NCBI GenBank assembly: GCA_050289805.1
Contig: JBNKGL010000001.1
Location: 248,001-312,000 of the forward strand
DNA from: JAUILA01 sp050289805
Lineage (GTDB): Bacteria; Bacteroidota; Bacteroidia; Cytophagales; Cyclobacteriaceae
Direction of reading: 5' to 3'
Length of the DNA stretch: 64,000 nucleotides
Shown here one piece after another: positions 9,159 to 17,443 of the stretch (position 1 is its first letter; every line of letters begins with the position of its first letter). The translations under genes were made by a program, and so were the position numbers. The notes under the pieces are model-generated. The model was not told where the DNA came from. It ran no database searches and saw nothing but the letters and a program-made list of their open reading frames with translations.

Positions 9159-10442
9159 ATGGCTAAAAATCCAAAAGACCCAAGCTTGAAATCCTGGGTA
9201 GAAGTACCTGAAAAATCAGATTTTCCAATCCAGAATCTGCCATTCGGCATATTTCAAACCGAATACCTGGAACCCGGTGCCGGCGTTGCGATCGGTGACT
9301 ACGTTCTGGATCTCACATACCTTCATGAAAGCGGGTTCCTCGATGGACTCAGGCTCCCCCAGGGTGTTTTCAACCAATCTTCCTTAAATGATTTTATTGC
9401 ATTGGGAAAACGCATTACAAATTCGGTGCGTCTTCGTATTATGGACCTGCTGCATGCTGATAACCCGCTGCTAAGGGACAATAAAACAGCCGTTGAGATG
9501 GCCCTGATCCATAAAGATGAAGTGGAAATGCTGATGCCCGTGGAAGTCCGGAATTATACTGACTTCTACTCCAGCAAGGAACATGCGACAAATGTCGGTA
9601 CGATGTTCCGGGACCCCGAGAACGCGCTGCTGCCAAACTGGAAACATCTCCCGGTGGGATATCATGGGAGGGCATCCTCTATTATTCCTTCCGGGATTCC
9701 GATTCACAGGCCCAACGGTCAAACCAAAGCCCCGGATGCGGACACGCCTGTATTTGGCCCGTCTAAACGCCTTGATTTTGAGCTTGAGATGGCATTTGTT
9801 ACCGGGCGTGAAAACACACTGGGCACGCCGGTTTCGACCAGTGACGCGGAGGATTATATTTTTGGGTTTGTTCTTTTCAATGACTGGTCGGCCCGGGATA
9901 TTCAGGTATGGGAATATGTGCCCCTGGGACCATTCCTCGCCAAGAATTTTGCCTCATCTATTTCACCGTGGATCGTAACCCTTGAAGCGCTGGATTCTTT
10001 CAGAACTGAGGGTCCCCGGCAAGATCCGGAAGTATTGCCTTATCTGTCATGTGAAGGACCCCGTAATTTTGATATTAACCTTGAGGTAGCCATTCATCCG
10101 GAAAATGCCGAGGAAAAAGTTGTTTGCCGGAGCAATTTTAAGCATATGTACTGGAATGTTTGTCAACAGCTCGCTCACCACACCAGCAACGGTTGCAACC
10201 TGCAGGTGGGTGACATGTATGCGTCCGGAACTATCAGCGGCCCGACGGACGATTCATATGGAAGTATGCTGGAACTGGCCTGGAAGGGAACAAAGCCGGT
10301 TCCTATGAGCGACGGTTCCTCCCGTGTTTTTATAGAGGATGGAGATGAGGTGATTATGCGCGGATACGCGGAAAAGGACGGTTTAAGAATTGGCTTTGGG
10401 GAAGTCAGAACCCGGGTATTACCTTCAGTTTCGATGCCATGA
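9159..10442 (+). CDS. fahA: Fumarylacetoacetase
   Basis: Last step of tyrosine/homogentisate breakdown: hydrolyses 4-fumarylacetoacetate to fumarate and acetoacetate. The protein is 427 residues, the length of the eukaryote-like full-size enzyme. Family motifs are clear: DFYSSKEHATNVG with the catalytic histidine, LPNWKHLPVGYHGRASS, and the metal-site segment LDFELEMAF. The gene ends in ATGA, overlapping the start of the flavin reductase-like gene by four bases. The other genes of the homogentisate pathway (hmgA, hppD) are not in the window. Its presence points to an aerobic organism able to degrade aromatic amino acids. Confidence 0.95.
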   Translation: MAKNPKDPSLKSWVEVPEKSDFPIQNLPFGIFQTEYLEPGAGVAIGDYVLDLTYLHESGFLDGLRLPQGVFNQSSLNDFIALGKRITNSVRLRIMDLLHADNPLLRDNKTAVEMALIHKDEVEMLMPVEVRNYTDFYSSKEHATNVGTMFRDPENALLPNWKHLPVGYHGRASSIIPSGIPIHRPNGQTKAPDADTPVFGPSKRLDFELEMAFVTGRENTLGTPVSTSDAEDYIFGFVLFNDWSARDIQVWEYVPLGPFLAKNFASSISPWIVTLEALDSFRTEGPRQDPEVLPYLSCEGPRNFDINLEVAIHPENAEEKVVCRSNFKHMYWNVCQQLAHHTSNGCNLQVGDMYASGTISGPTDDSYGSMLELAWKGTKPVPMSDGSSRVFIEDGDEVIMRGYAEKDGLRIGFGEVRTRVLPSVSMP

Positions 10443-11323
10443 TTATAGATCCAAGCAAGATTTCCGTACCCGAGCTCCATTCCTATTTGCTCGGTGCAGT
10501 TGTGCCCCGCCCGATTGCCTTTGCTTCCACCATCGACAAGGAGGGAAATGTAAATTTAAGTCCGTTCAGTTTTTTCAACTGCTTTGGTTCAAATCCTCCT
10601 GTTCTTATTTTTTCTCCCGCCCGACGGGGCAGGGACAACACTACCAAGCATACCTATGAAAATGTCCTTGAGGTGGATGAGGTGGTTATCAATGTTGTGA
10701 ATTATGCCATTGTTGAGCAGATGTCCCTTACAAGCACAGAATACGAAAGGGGTGTTAATGAATTTATCAAGGCGGGTCTGACCCCTGTAAAATCAGACCT
10801 GATCAGGCCGCCCCGTGTCGGGGAATCGCCTGTTTCTTTTGAATGCCGTGTGACGGATATTCAGCAATTGGGTCATGAGGGAGGCGCAGGAAATCTTGTG
10901 ATTTGTGAAGTGCTGCTGATGCATATCGACGATGATGTGCTCGACGATAATAACCAGATTGATCCGTTCAAACTGGACGCGGTTGCCCGAATGGGCGGCA
11001 ATTTTTATTCCCGTGCCTCCGGGGATTCACTATTTGAAATTCCTAAACCTCTTCGTAACAAAGGGGTAGGCATTGATCAGCTTCCGAAGCCCATTCGTGA
11101 GAGTTCCATACTTACCGGCAACGAGCTTGCCCGTCTCGCCAATGTTGTAGAGATACCTCTGCAAAATCCAGTTATTCAGTCGGAATTGGGATCCCTGTTC
11201 TTAAATGTCGATGATAATGATATTCTGGAGCGGATGCATTCACTGGCTTCGGGTTATCTGGCAAAAGGCGATATCGAACGCGCATGGCAATGTCTGCTCT
11301 TTGACAAACGAAACGATATCTGA
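10439..11323 (+). CDS. Flavin reductase-like FMN-binding split-barrel protein
   Basis: A 294-residue protein of the flavin reductase-like family. The N-terminal region (about 8-190) has the split-barrel features: GAVVPRPIAFASTID, then LSPFSFFNCFGSNPPVL, where the flavin phosphate is usually bound. A C-terminal extension of about 90 residues is helical and lacks a motif I recognise. The start overlaps the fumarylacetoacetase stop by four bases, so the two are co-translated. Such proteins sit beside homogentisate or phenylalanine genes in Bacteroidota, but a defined substrate is not known to me. Whether it is a true reductase or a flavin-binding protein of another role cannot be told from sequence. 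Confidence 0.8.
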   Translation: MIIDPSKISVPELHSYLLGAVVPRPIAFASTIDKEGNVNLSPFSFFNCFGSNPPVLIFSPARRGRDNTTKHTYENVLEVDEVVINVVNYAIVEQMSLTSTEYERGVNEFIKAGLTPVKSDLIRPPRVGESPVSFECRVTDIQQLGHEGGAGNLVICEVLLMHIDDDVLDDNNQIDPFKLDAVARMGGNFYSRASGDSLFEIPKPLRNKGVGIDQLPKPIRESSILTGNELARLANVVEIPLQNPVIQSELGSLFLNVDDNDILERMHSLASGYLAKGDIERAWQCLLFDKRNDI

Positions 11324-11419
11324 CAATACCGGATCTTTTTAGCAAAAAATGTGATGAGCGGTTTAACCTTCTGCGGGGTTATGCCGTTATGTGAATTACA
11401 AACCAATAAAAATACCACT

Positions 11420-11926
11420 ATGCGAATTCTTTTATCAGTTTTATTAAGTGGCCTGCTTGTCGTGGGTTTTTCTGATTTTGCCAATGCACAGCAAATGAAA
11501 AGTCCACCTGCCACGGTGAATGCTTCAGTTGGCGGTGCCAATGTAGAGGTGAAGTACAGTCAGCCATCAGCACGGGGAAGAAGTGTGATGGGCGGCCTGG
11601 TGCCGTACGGGGAAGTATGGAGAACCGGCGCGAATGCAGCGACTATCATAACCTTCGACAAGGATGTAAAAATCGAAGGCAAGAGTTTAGCCAAGGGATC
11701 ATACAGCATGTATACTATCCCTGGTGAAGATAAATGGACAATTATATTTAACAGTGCAACCGGTCAGTGGGGAACGCAGTATCCTGCTGATAAAGATGTG
11801 CTGAGAGTAGAAGTTCCTTCGGGAAAAACGGGGGACTTTGTAGAGACATTCACTATATCCGCTGAGGGAGATCATGTGGTGCTGGCCTGGGAAAACACGG
11901 AAGTGAAATTCAAGGTGAAAGGTTAG
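11420..11926 (+). CDS. DUF2911 periplasmic protein
   Basis: A 168-residue exported protein. I choose the ATG at 11420 because it is followed by a signal peptide (MRILLSVLL, hydrophobic core, cleavage after ANA). An in-frame ATG at 11351 is open but would place 23 non-family residues before the signal peptide. The mature part holds the DUF2911 core: VKYSQPSARGRSVMGGLVPYGEVWRTG is typical, followed by the GANAATIITF and SMYTIPGEDKWTIIF segments. The function of DUF2911 is not established. A strong terminator follows at 11947-11976. Confidence 0.85.
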   Translation: MRILLSVLLSGLLVVGFSDFANAQQMKSPPATVNASVGGANVEVKYSQPSARGRSVMGGLVPYGEVWRTGANAATIITFDKDVKIEGKSLAKGSYSMYTIPGEDKWTIIFNSATGQWGTQYPADKDVLRVEVPSGKTGDFVETFTISAEGDHVVLAWENTEVKFKVKG

Positions 11927-11946
11927 TAAATAGTTTATACAGAGGA

Positions 11947-11976
11947 AAGCGGTTCTGAGAGGAACCGCTTTTTTTA
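11947..11976 (+). terminator. Rho-independent terminator after the DUF2911 gene
   Basis: A perfect 9-bp stem, AAGCGGTTC paired with GAACCGCTT, with a 6-base loop, followed by a run of T on the plus strand. It lies 20 bases after the DUF2911 stop. Confidence 0.9.
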
Positions 11977-12017
11977 TGTCATCCATTTGGCTTAACTTTT
12001 GAGCAGATTTTTATTGA

Positions 12018-12464
12018 ATGACAGACAAATTAATCATTGGCAGGAGCGATAAAATAGACTTGCCAGACCTGCATTTATTCAATCTGGATGCCAAAATTGA
12101 TACGGGCGCATTCACTTCCGCAATTCATTATCACCATGCGGAAGAAATCATGAAGGACGGTAAGAAGGTTTTGCATTTTACATTGCTTGATCCAACACAT
12201 CCGGATTATAATGATAAGTCCTTTTACTTTGAAGAATATGACCGGAGAGAAATTAAAAACTCATTCGGTGAAACGGAGGAGCGATATATTATTTCCACCC
12301 ATATTCTGGTACTGGGTCATAGTTTTATGGTTGAATTGTCGTTAAGCGATCGCGGGAATTTAAAATTCCCCATTCTACTGGGCAGAAAACTACTTTCAAA
12401 GGGGTTTATTGTTGATGTTTCAAAGCGGAACCTGTCCTACAAACAAAAAATTAAAAAGAAGTAA
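12018..12464 (+). CDS. RimB-like retropepsin-fold protease (ATP-dependent zinc protease family)
   Basis: A 148-residue protein of the family annotated as ATP-dependent zinc protease (PF05618), which includes Pseudomonas RimB. The retropepsin-like DTGA motif is at residues 28-31 (AKIDTGAFTSAI), and ILLGRKLL near the C-terminus matches the second conserved block. In P. fluorescens RimB works with RimA and the glutamate ligase RimK to trim or regulate S6 glutamylation. Here the gene stops two bases before rimK starts, supporting a joint role. The name of the family implies zinc and ATP, but the visible motif is that of an aspartic protease. Confidence 0.85.
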   Translation: MTDKLIIGRSDKIDLPDLHLFNLDAKIDTGAFTSAIHYHHAEEIMKDGKKVLHFTLLDPTHPDYNDKSFYFEEYDRREIKNSFGETEERYIISTHILVLGHSFMVELSLSDRGNLKFPILLGRKLLSKGFIVDVSKRNLSYKQKIKKK

Positions 12465-12466
12465 TT

Positions 12467-13381
12467 ATGAAAATCGGAATTTTATCCCGAAACAGCCAGC
12501 TATATTCCACACGACGACTAGTAGAGGCCATTGAGCAACGTGGCCATGATGCGGAAGTGATTGATCACCTCAAGTGCAATCTTGTCATTGAAAAAAACCA
12601 GCCTACGGTTATTTACAAAGGGAGAAACCTTGATTATCTCGACGCCGTGGTGCCACGGATCGGGGCCTCAGTTACATTTTATGGTTCTGCGGTGGTCAGG
12701 CAATTCGAGATGATGAAAGTTTTTACAGCAGTGGAATCCCAGGCGCTCATACGTTCCAGGGATAAATTAAGAAGCCTGCAAATCCTTTCACGGGCTGGCA
12801 TGGGACTGCCAAAAACCGTTTTTACCAACTATTCGCAGGATACCGATGGAATTATCGATGCCGTGGGCGGAGCCCCGGTGATCATTAAATTGCTGGAAGG
12901 AACGCAGGGACTGGGAGTGGTTCTCGCAGAGAACAGGAAGGCCGCGGTTTCGGTTATCGAAGCATTTCACGGCCTTCGCGCCCGCGTGATCGTCCAGGAG
13001 TATATTAAGGAAGCCGGGGGAGCCGATATCCGTGCGTTTGTTGTGGATGGTGAAGTGGTTGGAGCCATGAAACGCCAGGCAAAGGAGGGTGAGTTCCGTT
13101 CCAATTTGCATCGTGGAGGTACTTCCTCAATCATTCGTCTGAAGCGGGCGGAGAAAAGCGCTGCCATAAAGGCCGCTGAGAAAATGGGGCTGGGTGTTGC
13201 CGGTGTCGATATGCTGCAAAGTTCCAGGGGCCCGCTGATCCTGGAAGTTAACAGCTCCCCTGGTCTTGAAGGGATTGAGAAGTCAACCGGCATTGATATC
13301 GCAGGAAAAATTGTTGACTATCTGGAGCGTAATGGTGGCAGTAGCCGACGCAGGATACAAAAAGATAAGGTGAACGCCTGA
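12467..13381 (+). CDS. rimK: RimK-type alpha-L-glutamate ligase
   Basis: An ATP-grasp enzyme of 304 residues that adds glutamate residues to the C-terminus of a target, classically ribosomal protein S6. The N-terminal domain starts MKIGILSRNSQLYSTRRL; the ATP-grasp part has PVIIKLLEGTQGLGV, IVQEYIKEAGGADIRAFV and the metal-binding ILEVNSSPGLEGIE. The length equals E. coli RimK. It is flanked at 2 bases by the RimB-like protease and overlaps the next zinc hydrolase by one base, so the three form an operon. The actual substrate (S6, another protein or a small peptide) cannot be read from the sequence. Confidence 0.92.
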   Translation: MKIGILSRNSQLYSTRRLVEAIEQRGHDAEVIDHLKCNLVIEKNQPTVIYKGRNLDYLDAVVPRIGASVTFYGSAVVRQFEMMKVFTAVESQALIRSRDKLRSLQILSRAGMGLPKTVFTNYSQDTDGIIDAVGGAPVIIKLLEGTQGLGVVLAENRKAAVSVIEAFHGLRARVIVQEYIKEAGGADIRAFVVDGEVVGAMKRQAKEGEFRSNLHRGGTSSIIRLKRAEKSAAIKAAEKMGLGVAGVDMLQSSRGPLILEVNSSPGLEGIEKSTGIDIAGKIVDYLERNGGSSRRRIQKDKVNA

Positions 13382-14322
13382 TGAAAAAAATCATTATTGA
13401 CGGTACGTCAATTTCACCCGGGGAACAGGTCCAGATCAATGCCTTGATTGGAAGGCTGCCTACCCGGACGCCGATCACGATTCCAATTTTTGTAAGCCGG
13501 GCGAAGAAGGATGGACCCGTGCTTTTGCTGATGGCCGGAATGCACGGGGACGAAACCAATGGTATCGAAATTGTTCGACGCGCCATTAAGAATGATATTT
13601 ATCATCCCGACAGGGGCACAGTGATCGCAATTCCGGTGTTCAATGTTTATGGATTTATAAATCATTCCCGCGGACTTCCTGATGGTAAGGACCTGAACCG
13701 TTCTTTTCCCGGCAGTTCGACCGGATCTTTGGCCAGCAGGGTTGCACACTTTTTTACCACCCAAATCCTTCCCCAGGTTGATTATGGAATTGATTTTCAT
13801 ACGGGAGGAGCAAGTCTGAATAACTTTCCACAGATTCGGGGGACATTTGACGACGAGCAGGAAACAGCCCTGGCCAGGGCATTTGCAGCTCCGTTTACCA
13901 TTCATGCGCCGTTTCGGGAAAAATCCCTGCGGAAAACCGCATCAAAAATGGGCAAGCCTATCCTGGTATTTGAGGGCGGACAGACGCTAAGGCTCCGTAA
14001 ACAGGTTGTTGACATGGGGTCTGATGGAATTCGCAGGGTGATGAAATTTCTTGATATGCGCGACGATGCGCCCGAACCGGCTCAGGAAACCAGGATTTTA
14101 AAGAGAACTATGTGGATTCGTGCACGTATGTCCGGAATGCATCATACGCGCGTTCGAAATGGAGAAGCTGTAAAAAAAGGAGAAATACTGGGATATATTT
14201 CAGACCCGTACGGACAGTCGGAAAAGCCTGTAAAGTGTACAGAAAATGGTTTTATCGTGGCAATTAATAATTATCCGGTTGTAAATATGGGGGATGCATT
14301 ACTGCATATCGGCACTTCCTGA
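13381..14322 (+). CDS. Succinylglutamate desuccinylase/aspartoacylase-family zinc hydrolase
   Basis: A 313-residue zinc carboxypeptidase-like enzyme. Zinc ligands are visible as His55 and Glu58 in GMHGDETNG, and His140 in GIDFHTGG. The catalytic glutamate is probably in FEGGQT. The C-terminal about 80 residues form a small beta domain (VKKGEILGYISDPYG) resembling a biotinyl/lipoyl-like hammerhead. It starts on the last base of the rimK stop (TGATG). Together with rimK and the RimB-like protease it suggests a cycle of adding and removing glutamyl or acyl groups; that is inference from context. Confidence 0.85.
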   Translation: MKKIIIDGTSISPGEQVQINALIGRLPTRTPITIPIFVSRAKKDGPVLLLMAGMHGDETNGIEIVRRAIKNDIYHPDRGTVIAIPVFNVYGFINHSRGLPDGKDLNRSFPGSSTGSLASRVAHFFTTQILPQVDYGIDFHTGGASLNNFPQIRGTFDDEQETALARAFAAPFTIHAPFREKSLRKTASKMGKPILVFEGGQTLRLRKQVVDMGSDGIRRVMKFLDMRDDAPEPAQETRILKRTMWIRARMSGMHHTRVRNGEAVKKGEILGYISDPYGQSEKPVKCTENGFIVAINNYPVVNMGDALLHIGTS

Positions 14323-14358
14323 AGAATTCAAATCCTATTTTTTTAATATCTTACCGAC

Positions 14359-17300
14359 ATGAATGCAGAGTTGCAGGAGTATTATGAACGCTTTCGAGAG
14401 ATCCTTATCCAGGAATATCTCCCTGTTCTATATGGTAAAATAGAACGTCAGGTGAAATTTCTGAATGAGGTGGATGACCTTCAGCGAAGGTTGAATACCT
14501 ATGTGAAAGATCAGACAGAGCTTGGTAAAAAGCTCAACTTCGTTAGTGCTTATAAGGAAAAGCTGAAGGAAGCCGTAGACAGGCGATTTAATATTGGTGA
14601 TCCGGCCGGTTTTGATGAGGAGTTCGAGGGTTTTGTGAAGGCTGCTGATAAATACCTCGCAACCCTGCCGGTGGATATTTTCCGGGAACAGTCCCCGGAT
14701 CGATTTAAGTCGCGCCCTGAGGATACATTTTTCATCAAATTCCTGAAATTCTTCAAAAGCATTTTTTATGGGTTATCTACTCTCCCCAGGCGGGTGGTCA
14801 ATCTGTTCAGAAGGCTGGCAGGGAAGGAGCGTCTTCTTATCCGGAGGTGGAACCACAAGGTGCTGCTGAGAAATCTTACTGAATTTTACCTCAAAGAGGA
14901 ATTGATTTCGAGATTGATTGATCAGAAGGATCGGGTATATGAAAAAATGTCGTCCACCTCACTGGTGATGTGGGAACATGATGTGGAAATCGATCGCATG
15001 ATGGGAAACGTTGTGAAAGGAGGAGAGTTTTCAATTGATGAGTCAATATTTAACTCCACCAGCGACGCCATTGAAGAAATTGAATCCATCAAGCCTCTGC
15101 TGGAGGAAGGAGCCCTCAATGTACTGGATGAGATCTATGAGGAGTACAGTGATGATTATGTGCGGTGCGGAACCATAGAGCTTTCCAACCGAAAATTCAA
15201 TTCGGCGCATCTGATTCGCGAGCATGAGAGGAATGATCAGATCTACCTGAAACATCATGGCCGTTGGCAGAATACATTTCTGCTGATGTCTGATGACTGG
15301 GGAATTGACATTGATCTGTACCATGTCATTTTCAATACGATGCTGGAATACCGGTTGTCGACCAAAAGATTTGATACCCGGATTGATCAGACCATTCTGA
15401 AGACCTTCGGTCCCTGGAAAGAACAATTGAATTCAGCCCTTGAAACCATTAAAAATACGCCTGAAGAAGATCTGCGTAAAGATATTGAGCGGCAACGGGC
15501 CATCCTGCGCCGTGAAATGAGTGATGAGCGTCTTGGCGTTCTGAATGATGCAATTTTAAGCCAGGACTTGCCATCGCTGGTAAATAATATCGAATCAAAG
15601 ATCGATAAGCTCATTGCCGAGATCGAAACGGAACGGCACATCAAGAGTGAAGTTGATTTCCTTAAAGCTACGACCTCCACCGGCATCAATCATTTTTCCC
15701 CGGGCGAACTGATCAATTTTGAGTCCTACCCGCAGTTGCTGAAACTCACGCGGAATATCAAGATTCAGATTACTGAAAAGCTGAGTACCATTCAGAATAA
15801 TGTCTCCTTCCTGGGGCAGATTGCTGAATTTAACCTTGATTCTGCACTTTCACTCTTTGACGAAGAAAATCCGGAAAGTGAACCCAGGGATATTGCGCGT
15901 GAAGGTTTGGAGCGCACCATAAAGCAGATCACGGAGATCGAGACTGCATTTGCGGAGATGAAGAACCTTGTGGATAAGGAGCTGAATTCTGCGCTTAACG
16001 GCTTTTTTGAAGAGCTCAAGAAATTTACCGACAATGATAATATCACTGCCATCCGTGTTCGGATGATGAAAGGGGTTGCCATTGAAAAAAGTAAGTTTCT
16101 TCATCAGCGGGTCCTGGAACGTGGACGGCAACTTGTTCCTTACTGGATTAGCGAGGCCAAAAAATATTACCAGGAAGGACGTCAATGGATGGATGTCATG
16201 TACAAACGTTTTGGCATCAGCCAATCGGAAGTCCCGTTATCGGCGGAACTGGCAGATTTCCTTGCTGAGACCCGACAGTCTGTACAACGTCTTCCATTTG
16301 TATATCAACGCTTGTTTAAGGCAGACGCGCTCACCGACGAGAACTTTTTCGCCGGAAGGAATGAAGAGCTCCAGCAATTACACAATGCCTATAATAACTG
16401 GATGAAAGGCAGGTTTGCAAGTACGGCGATTGTTGGAGAGAAGGGAAGTGGTATGACCACTTTACTTAACTTCTACCTTGAACAACTGGCAAGTGGCAGC
16501 AAGGTTTACAGGTTAACAGCGACTGGAACAATCTTTACCCGCGAACACCTCCTGGATTTTCTGAATGAAGGCCTGGGCACTGANNNNNNNNNNTACAGGT
16601 TAACAGCGACTGGAACAATCTTTACCCGCGAACACCTCCTGGATTTTCTGAATGAAGGCCTGGGCACTGAAGCGTCTACATTTGATGATCTACTGGCTGA
16701 ATTATCATCAGATCCCAAGCGGGTAATCATCATTGAAGGGGCCCAGAACTGTTTTATGAAACAGATCGGGGGATTTGAGGCAATGCGGGCAATCACGGAA
16801 CTGATCGCTCATACAAGCAGGCAGATTTTCTGGATCCTGGGGTATACAGAATATGCATGGAATTTTCTGGATAAGACGATCCACTTGTCAGACCACTTTG
16901 GATACATAATTCGTTTACAGAACTTCGATGCCAGAAGTATTGTGAATATTATACGAAAACGACACAAAGTAAGCGGGTATAATCTTCAATTCCGTCCTTC
17001 GGCAAATGATGTGCTTCGTAAAAAGTATAAGAAAATGAATGAGCAGGAGCGCCAGGCATTTCTCGAGGAAAGTTATTTTAATGATTTGAACAGGATAGCA
17101 CAAAATAATGTAAGCCTCGCGTTGATCTACTGGCTACGGTCTACGAAGGAAATTACTGACGATGCGATTGTCATTGGCTCCCTGAAAGATTTCGACTTTG
17201 GATTTTTGGAGAATATTTCCGGAGACAAGCTCTTCGGCCTGGCAACACTTATCCTTCATGAAGGGATGAGTGAAGCGAATTTTATGAGAGCCATGAGCAT

Positions 17301-17442
17301 GTCGCTTCCCCGGGCACGTTCCATATTGCATCCGATGTATGAAGATGGGATACTCATTATGGAAGATGATCAATATGTCGTAAATCCGTTGTTGTACCGG
17401 CAGACCATTAATTTACTGAAGGCCAAAAATATAATCCACTAG
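14359..17442 (+). CDS. Large coiled-coil protein with degenerate P-loop (AAA_16/STAND-like) and winged-helix C-terminus, function unknown
   Basis: As written the frame encodes 1027 residues, but it contains an assembly gap with a duplicated flank; collapsing it gives 998 residues in the same frame. Residues 1-640 are mostly charged helix and coiled coil. A basic, hydrophobic stretch near residues 125-160 (FFIKFLKFFKS, then RRVVNLFRRL) could lie on a membrane. From about 665 there is a P-loop module: FAGRNEELQQL, a Walker A-like GEKGSGMTT at 693-701, and a Walker B-like VIIIEGAQN. Two key residues are changed: the Walker A lysine is Met699, and the acidic pair after the Walker B strand is Glu-Gly. 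The last 80 residues look like a winged helix. I do not recognise the family. It follows the rim cluster by 36 bases and precedes a lipoprotein-type mscS by one base. Confidence 0.8.
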   Translation: MNAELQEYYERFREILIQEYLPVLYGKIERQVKFLNEVDDLQRRLNTYVKDQTELGKKLNFVSAYKEKLKEAVDRRFNIGDPAGFDEEFEGFVKAADKYLATLPVDIFREQSPDRFKSRPEDTFFIKFLKFFKSIFYGLSTLPRRVVNLFRRLAGKERLLIRRWNHKVLLRNLTEFYLKEELISRLIDQKDRVYEKMSSTSLVMWEHDVEIDRMMGNVVKGGEFSIDESIFNSTSDAIEEIESIKPLLEEGALNVLDEIYEEYSDDYVRCGTIELSNRKFNSAHLIREHERNDQIYLKHHGRWQNTFLLMSDDWGIDIDLYHVIFNTMLEYRLSTKRFDTRIDQTILKTFGPWKEQLNSALETIKNTPEEDLRKDIERQRAILRREMSDERLGVLNDAILSQDLPSLVNNIESKIDKLIAEIETERHIKSEVDFLKATTSTGINHFSPGELINFESYPQLLKLTRNIKIQITEKLSTIQNNVSFLGQIAEFNLDSALSLFDEENPESEPRDIAREGLERTIKQITEIETAFAEMKNLVDKELNSALNGFFEELKKFTDNDNITAIRVRMMKGVAIEKSKFLHQRVLERGRQLVPYWISEAKKYYQEGRQWMDVMYKRFGISQSEVPLSAELADFLAETRQSVQRLPFVYQRLFKADALTDENFFAGRNEELQQLHNAYNNWMKGRFASTAIVGEKGSGMTTLLNFYLEQLASGSKVYRLTATGTIFTREHLLDFLNEGLGTXXXXYRLTATGTIFTREHLLDFLNEGLGTEASTFDDLLAELSSDPKRVIIIEGAQNCFMKQIGGFEAMRAITELIAHTSRQIFWILGYTEYAWNFLDKTIHLSDHFGYIIRLQNFDARSIVNIIRKRHKVSGYNLQFRPSANDVLRKKYKKMNEQERQAFLEESYFNDLNRIAQNNVSLALIYWLRSTKEITDDAIVIGSLKDFDFGFLENISGDKLFGLATLILHEGMSEANFMRAMSMSLPRARSILHPMYEDGILIMEDDQYVVNPLLYRQTINLLKAKNIIH
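16507..16670. other. Scaffold gap: 10 N flanked by two identical 77-base copies
   Basis: Bases 16507-16583 and 16594-16670 are identical, and 16584-16593 are N. The 87-base repeat unit plus gap is exactly 29 codons, so the frame is preserved by accident or because the copies are the same sequence seen twice. Equal flanks of about k-mer length around a 10-N gap are the mark of two contig ends that overlap but were not merged. The true sequence very probably contains one copy. Confidence 0.93.
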
Positions 17443-17443
17443 C

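Noticed and set aside
16507..16670. Real tandem duplication in the large protein
   Set aside because: Exact identity of 77 bases around a gap of exactly 10 N fits an unmerged contig overlap better.
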